The position numbers were made by a program, and so were the translations under genes. This document shows, one piece after another, positions 6,920 to 8,612 of a stretch of DNA of 8,612 bases. Every line of letters starts with the position of its first letter. Position 1 is the first letter of the stretch. This DNA is from Fidelibacterota bacterium (GTDB taxonomy: Bacteria; Marinisomatota; Marinisomatia; Marinisomatales; TCS56), in assembly GCA_030634675.1 (NCBI GenBank), contig DAOWAH010000052.1, positions 1 to 8,612 on the forward strand, read 5' to 3'. Under the pieces are notes generated by a model. The model was given only the letters and a program-made list of their open reading frames with translations, was not told where the DNA came from and searched no databases.

Positions 6920-7027
6920 TCCGCCGCAAGCAGCGGAGAATTTAAACTGCCCTTCTCGCCTGCCTATGCCGTAGCGAAACTTCGGCTTCGCGCAGGCAGG
7001 TCCGCCGTAGTCGTACGCGAAGGCGGA
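6920..7027. repeat. Composite of three adjacent hairpins, REP-like noncoding element
   Basis: Three inverted repeats follow one another. The first has arms TCCGC (6920-6924) and GCGGA (6933-6937). The second has arms CCTGCCT (6959-6965) and AGGCAGG (6994-7000), enclosing a second stem GCGAA (6974-6978) with TTCGC (6987-6991). The third has arms TCCGCC (7001-7006) and GGCGGA (7022-7027), enclosing TCG/CGA around TACG. The last two touch with no gap and share the word GCCGTAG inside. The block fills the spacer between convergent genes and ends 7 bp from the stop of the SRPBCC gene. It is more GC-rich than its surroundings and looks like a REP-type or miniature palindromic element. It may also protect the two 3' ends or stop transcription. 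Confidence 0.6.
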
Positions 7028-7034
7028 TTAAACA

Positions 7035-7874
7035 TTAATAGCGCATATACTTTTCCGCTCTTCGCTTGATGCCCTGTAACATTTTCCGTTCCATTACAAA
7101 GGCAATCGGTTCAATTAAATACGGTCCATAATTCAGCGAGTTTACCAGACCCTGGCCATAAGCATACCGCCCACGGGTAATTAATTTGGTGGTTGTATTA
7201 TCAATTTTCTGTAGATAAAAGGTCCAAGTCAGGTTTGCTGTAATTTCATTACCGGTCGCTTGGGTTGCACCAACCAGATTACCGCCATGTAATACAAACC
7301 AATAATACCGGCGCATGGACCGTACGGTTAATGGTGGTGCTTGAGGGTGGAGATAAACTTTATCGGTTGGTCGCATGAATTGAAACTTGTTAATCGGGCG
7401 ATTAACATTAGTTATCTGGCACCCCAATAGATTCTCCAACCCCTGATAACTGTAAAAACCACCGCGTTTCTGTCCGATTTGTACGATCCAGGACCAGACG
7501 GCGGTTTGGGGCGCTTTGATAATGATAGCGTGGGTATAACTCCAGTTTGGCTCCGGTACCAGTTCATCACCGGGCAGATAGCGCTTGATTTCCTCCGGAC
7601 TGGCACCCCAGCTAGTACGCCAATCGCGCAGCCAGGGAGCTGCGATATTAAATATTATTAACCCGGCACCGATTACATTTTCATACACAGAAGGTACTGA
7701 ACAACAGGATTTGCTCTCGTATTTATCGTCTTCAGTAAAATACATAAGATCTGAAAAATTGCCAAATGGCTTATCACTTTGAAAACCCTTATCAACCAAC
7801 CAAGGACAGACTACCCTGGCATATAGCCCAATAATAGTTAATACTACGATGACTGCTATGACTGATTTACGCAT
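7035..7874 (-). CDS. Membrane-anchored SRPBCC-fold protein
   Basis: A 279-residue protein with an uncleaved-looking N-terminal TM helix (residues about 4-19, KSVIAVIVVLTIIGLY) and a second hydrophobic stretch near 66-80. Residues about 90-275 form an SRPBCC (START/polyketide cyclase-like) domain: the entry strand YTHAIIIKAPQTAVWSWIVQIG (113-134), then GGFYSYQGLENLLG (138-151), a central strand set, and the closing helix PIAFVMERKMLQGIKRRAE (256-274). Proteins of this type bind hydrophobic ligands in a deep cavity; no reaction or ligand can be assigned. I choose the ATG at 7874 because AAGGA lies 6 nt upstream. The frame extends to a TTG at 7916, but that would overlap the upstream gene and lacks a ribosome site. 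It lies 35 bp after the Mth938 fusion gene on the same strand, so both are probably in one transcript. A Cys-Cys pair occurs at 57-58. Confidence 0.8.
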   Translation of the reverse strand: MRKSVIAVIVVLTIIGLYARVVCPWLVDKGFQSDKPFGNFSDLMYFTEDDKYESKSCCSVPSVYENVIGAGLIIFNIAAPWLRDWRTSWGASPEEIKRYLPGDELVPEPNWSYTHAIIIKAPQTAVWSWIVQIGQKRGGFYSYQGLENLLGCQITNVNRPINKFQFMRPTDKVYLHPQAPPLTVRSMRRYYWFVLHGGNLVGATQATGNEITANLTWTFYLQKIDNTTTKLITRGRYAYGQGLVNSLNYGPYLIEPIAFVMERKMLQGIKRRAEKYMRY

Positions 7875-7909
7875 AATATTTCCTTGATTATTTGCTACTA
7901 ATATTTCGA

Positions 7910-8612
7910 CTAACAAGTGGAATGGATCAAAGCCCCGACTGATTCTGTTTTCCGCAATTGATTGTACAATGCGATTGCTTTGGCTGTCCGATGACAGTAG
8001 ACAACCATTCCACGATCCCGAAGATTTTGAATCACTCGATCATTCACTCGGAGTCGTCCTAACACACCACGCGATAAAATGATTACCCGGGCGCCATGTT
8101 CGATCAGTTCCTCAACATCACTTGATTGAATACCAGCACTATGGCTGGTACCAGTCTCATTCCAGTCCCAGACACGGGCACCACCAGGAAAAAGTTTTAC
8201 ATCCTTAAACAGTGGAAATTCTTCAACGATAATCTCGTGCAGCTTGTCGATCGGCCGTTTAACCTTGTCAGGATCATCTCTAAGTATTTTCAAGAACGCC
8301 GTCAAACCCACAATTGTATCCCTTCCCGGATCAGCAAGGGAGAACAGCGCTTTGCCGTGAGAAGAAACTTCGCCATATCTCTGACCGCCATATCCCAGGC
8401 CCTTGCGAACCGGCACCATCGCTTCTTCTTTTCCAACAATAAGGCCGCTGGTTAGTGCTCGTCCTGGTTTGTCCATGCTCCAGATCATCTCGTCCAATTG
8501 GCCGACGATGTTGTAAAGCTGTTTCAATTCCTCGGGCATTCCTTCCGCGCCCGGCATGTCGCGGCGCTCGCCGTGGATGTATTCCATGTTGGGCGGGCGA
8601 TAGTGGAAGAAG
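7910..8612 (-). CDS. Mth938-like domain protein fused to a possible PLP-enzyme C-terminal region, 5' end beyond window
   Basis: The gene enters from the right edge (the first visible residues read FFHYRPPN before an in-frame Met at 8587) and ends in HSTC. Counting from that Met, residues about 115-225 are a clear Mth938-like domain: VKLFPGGARVWDWNETGT (130-147), GIQSSDVEELIEHGA (152-166), IILSRG (169-174), AIALYNQL (204-211) and GALIHSTC (218-225). The domain is related to NDUFAF3, and its bacterial role is unknown. Residues about 1-113 belong to something else. TSGLIVGKEEAM (46-57) and SLADPGRDTIVGLTAFLKIL (83-102) resemble the C-terminal region of SelA/DgaE-like fold-type I PLP enzymes, but the lysine-bearing part would lie outside the window and I am not sure. 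No ATG exists near the domain border, which supports a real fusion. The 8612 end is noticeably GC-richer than the rest of the gene. Confidence 0.7.
   Translation of the reverse strand, partial: FFHYRPPNMEYIHGERRDMPGAEGMPEELKQLYNIVGQLDEMIWSMDKPGRALTSGLIVGKEEAMVPVRKGLGYGGQRYGEVSSHGKALFSLADPGRDTIVGLTAFLKILRDDPDKVKRPIDKLHEIIVEEFPLFKDVKLFPGGARVWDWNETGTSHSAGIQSSDVEELIEHGARVIILSRGVLGRLRVNDRVIQNLRDRGMVVYCHRTAKAIALYNQLRKTESVGALIHSTC

Noticed and set aside
7875..7916. TTG-initiated extension of the SRPBCC protein
   Set aside because: It overlaps the upstream gene's stop and lacks a ribosome site, whereas the ATG at 7874 has AAGGA at 6-nt spacing and begins a clean TM helix.
8126..8455. Plus-strand 109-residue open frame
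   Set aside because: It is antisense to the Mth938 fusion gene, whose domain motifs establish the coding frame.

Overview
This window looks like a piece of a bacterial chromosome with moderate, slightly AT-leaning base composition and tightly packed genes: one 17-bp overlap, one 11-bp overlap and one 1-bp stop/start overlap. Some genes have clear AAGGA-type ribosome sites (RND exporter, SRPBCC protein); others have none that I can see. No rRNA, tRNA, phage, IS or CRISPR signature is present. I cannot fix the taxon from the sequence. The family mix would suit an uncultured Gram-negative lineage, possibly FCB-like, but that is a low-confidence impression.

Left block (1-2597, minus strand): a TetR-family repressor gene is followed, with a 17-bp overlap, by an RND/MMPL-type exporter that runs off the left edge (659 codons visible). 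A perfect 11-bp inverted repeat with a 10-bp spacer (2566-2597) sits exactly at the repressor's ATG. It is the obvious candidate operator, so this reads as a self-regulated efflux or export operon.

Middle block A (2670-5618, plus strand, divergent from the repressor): three overlapping genes. They encode an unrecognised 312-residue protein with a GNAT-like core, a thiamine pyrophosphokinase (thiN) and a sodium:solute symporter. The overlaps argue for one transcript. Inference: the symporter imports thiamine or a precursor that the kinase then activates. No TPP riboswitch is visible in the short leader.

Middle block B (5662-6866, plus strand): a sigma70-like promoter with a doubled TATAAT and a perfect 8-bp hairpin at the predicted transcript start leads into two adjacent genes. 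The first is a divergent protein with CYTH-like features and the second is a canonical short CYTH triphosphate tunnel enzyme. Having both beside thiN raises the question of thiamine triphosphate or polyphosphate chemistry.

Convergent junction (6867-7034): about 170 bp of noncoding DNA holding four consecutive hairpin-forming inverted repeats, which looks like a composite REP-like element.

Right block (7035-8612, minus strand): a membrane-anchored SRPBCC-fold protein lies downstream of a gene that enters from the right edge. That gene's C-terminal half is a clear Mth938-like domain, and its N-terminal half resembles the C-terminal region of a fold-type I PLP enzyme, so it appears to be a fusion.

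The most interesting points are the doubled CYTH-type locus next to the thiamine genes, the exact palindromic operator, the composite hairpin element and the apparent Mth938 fusion.
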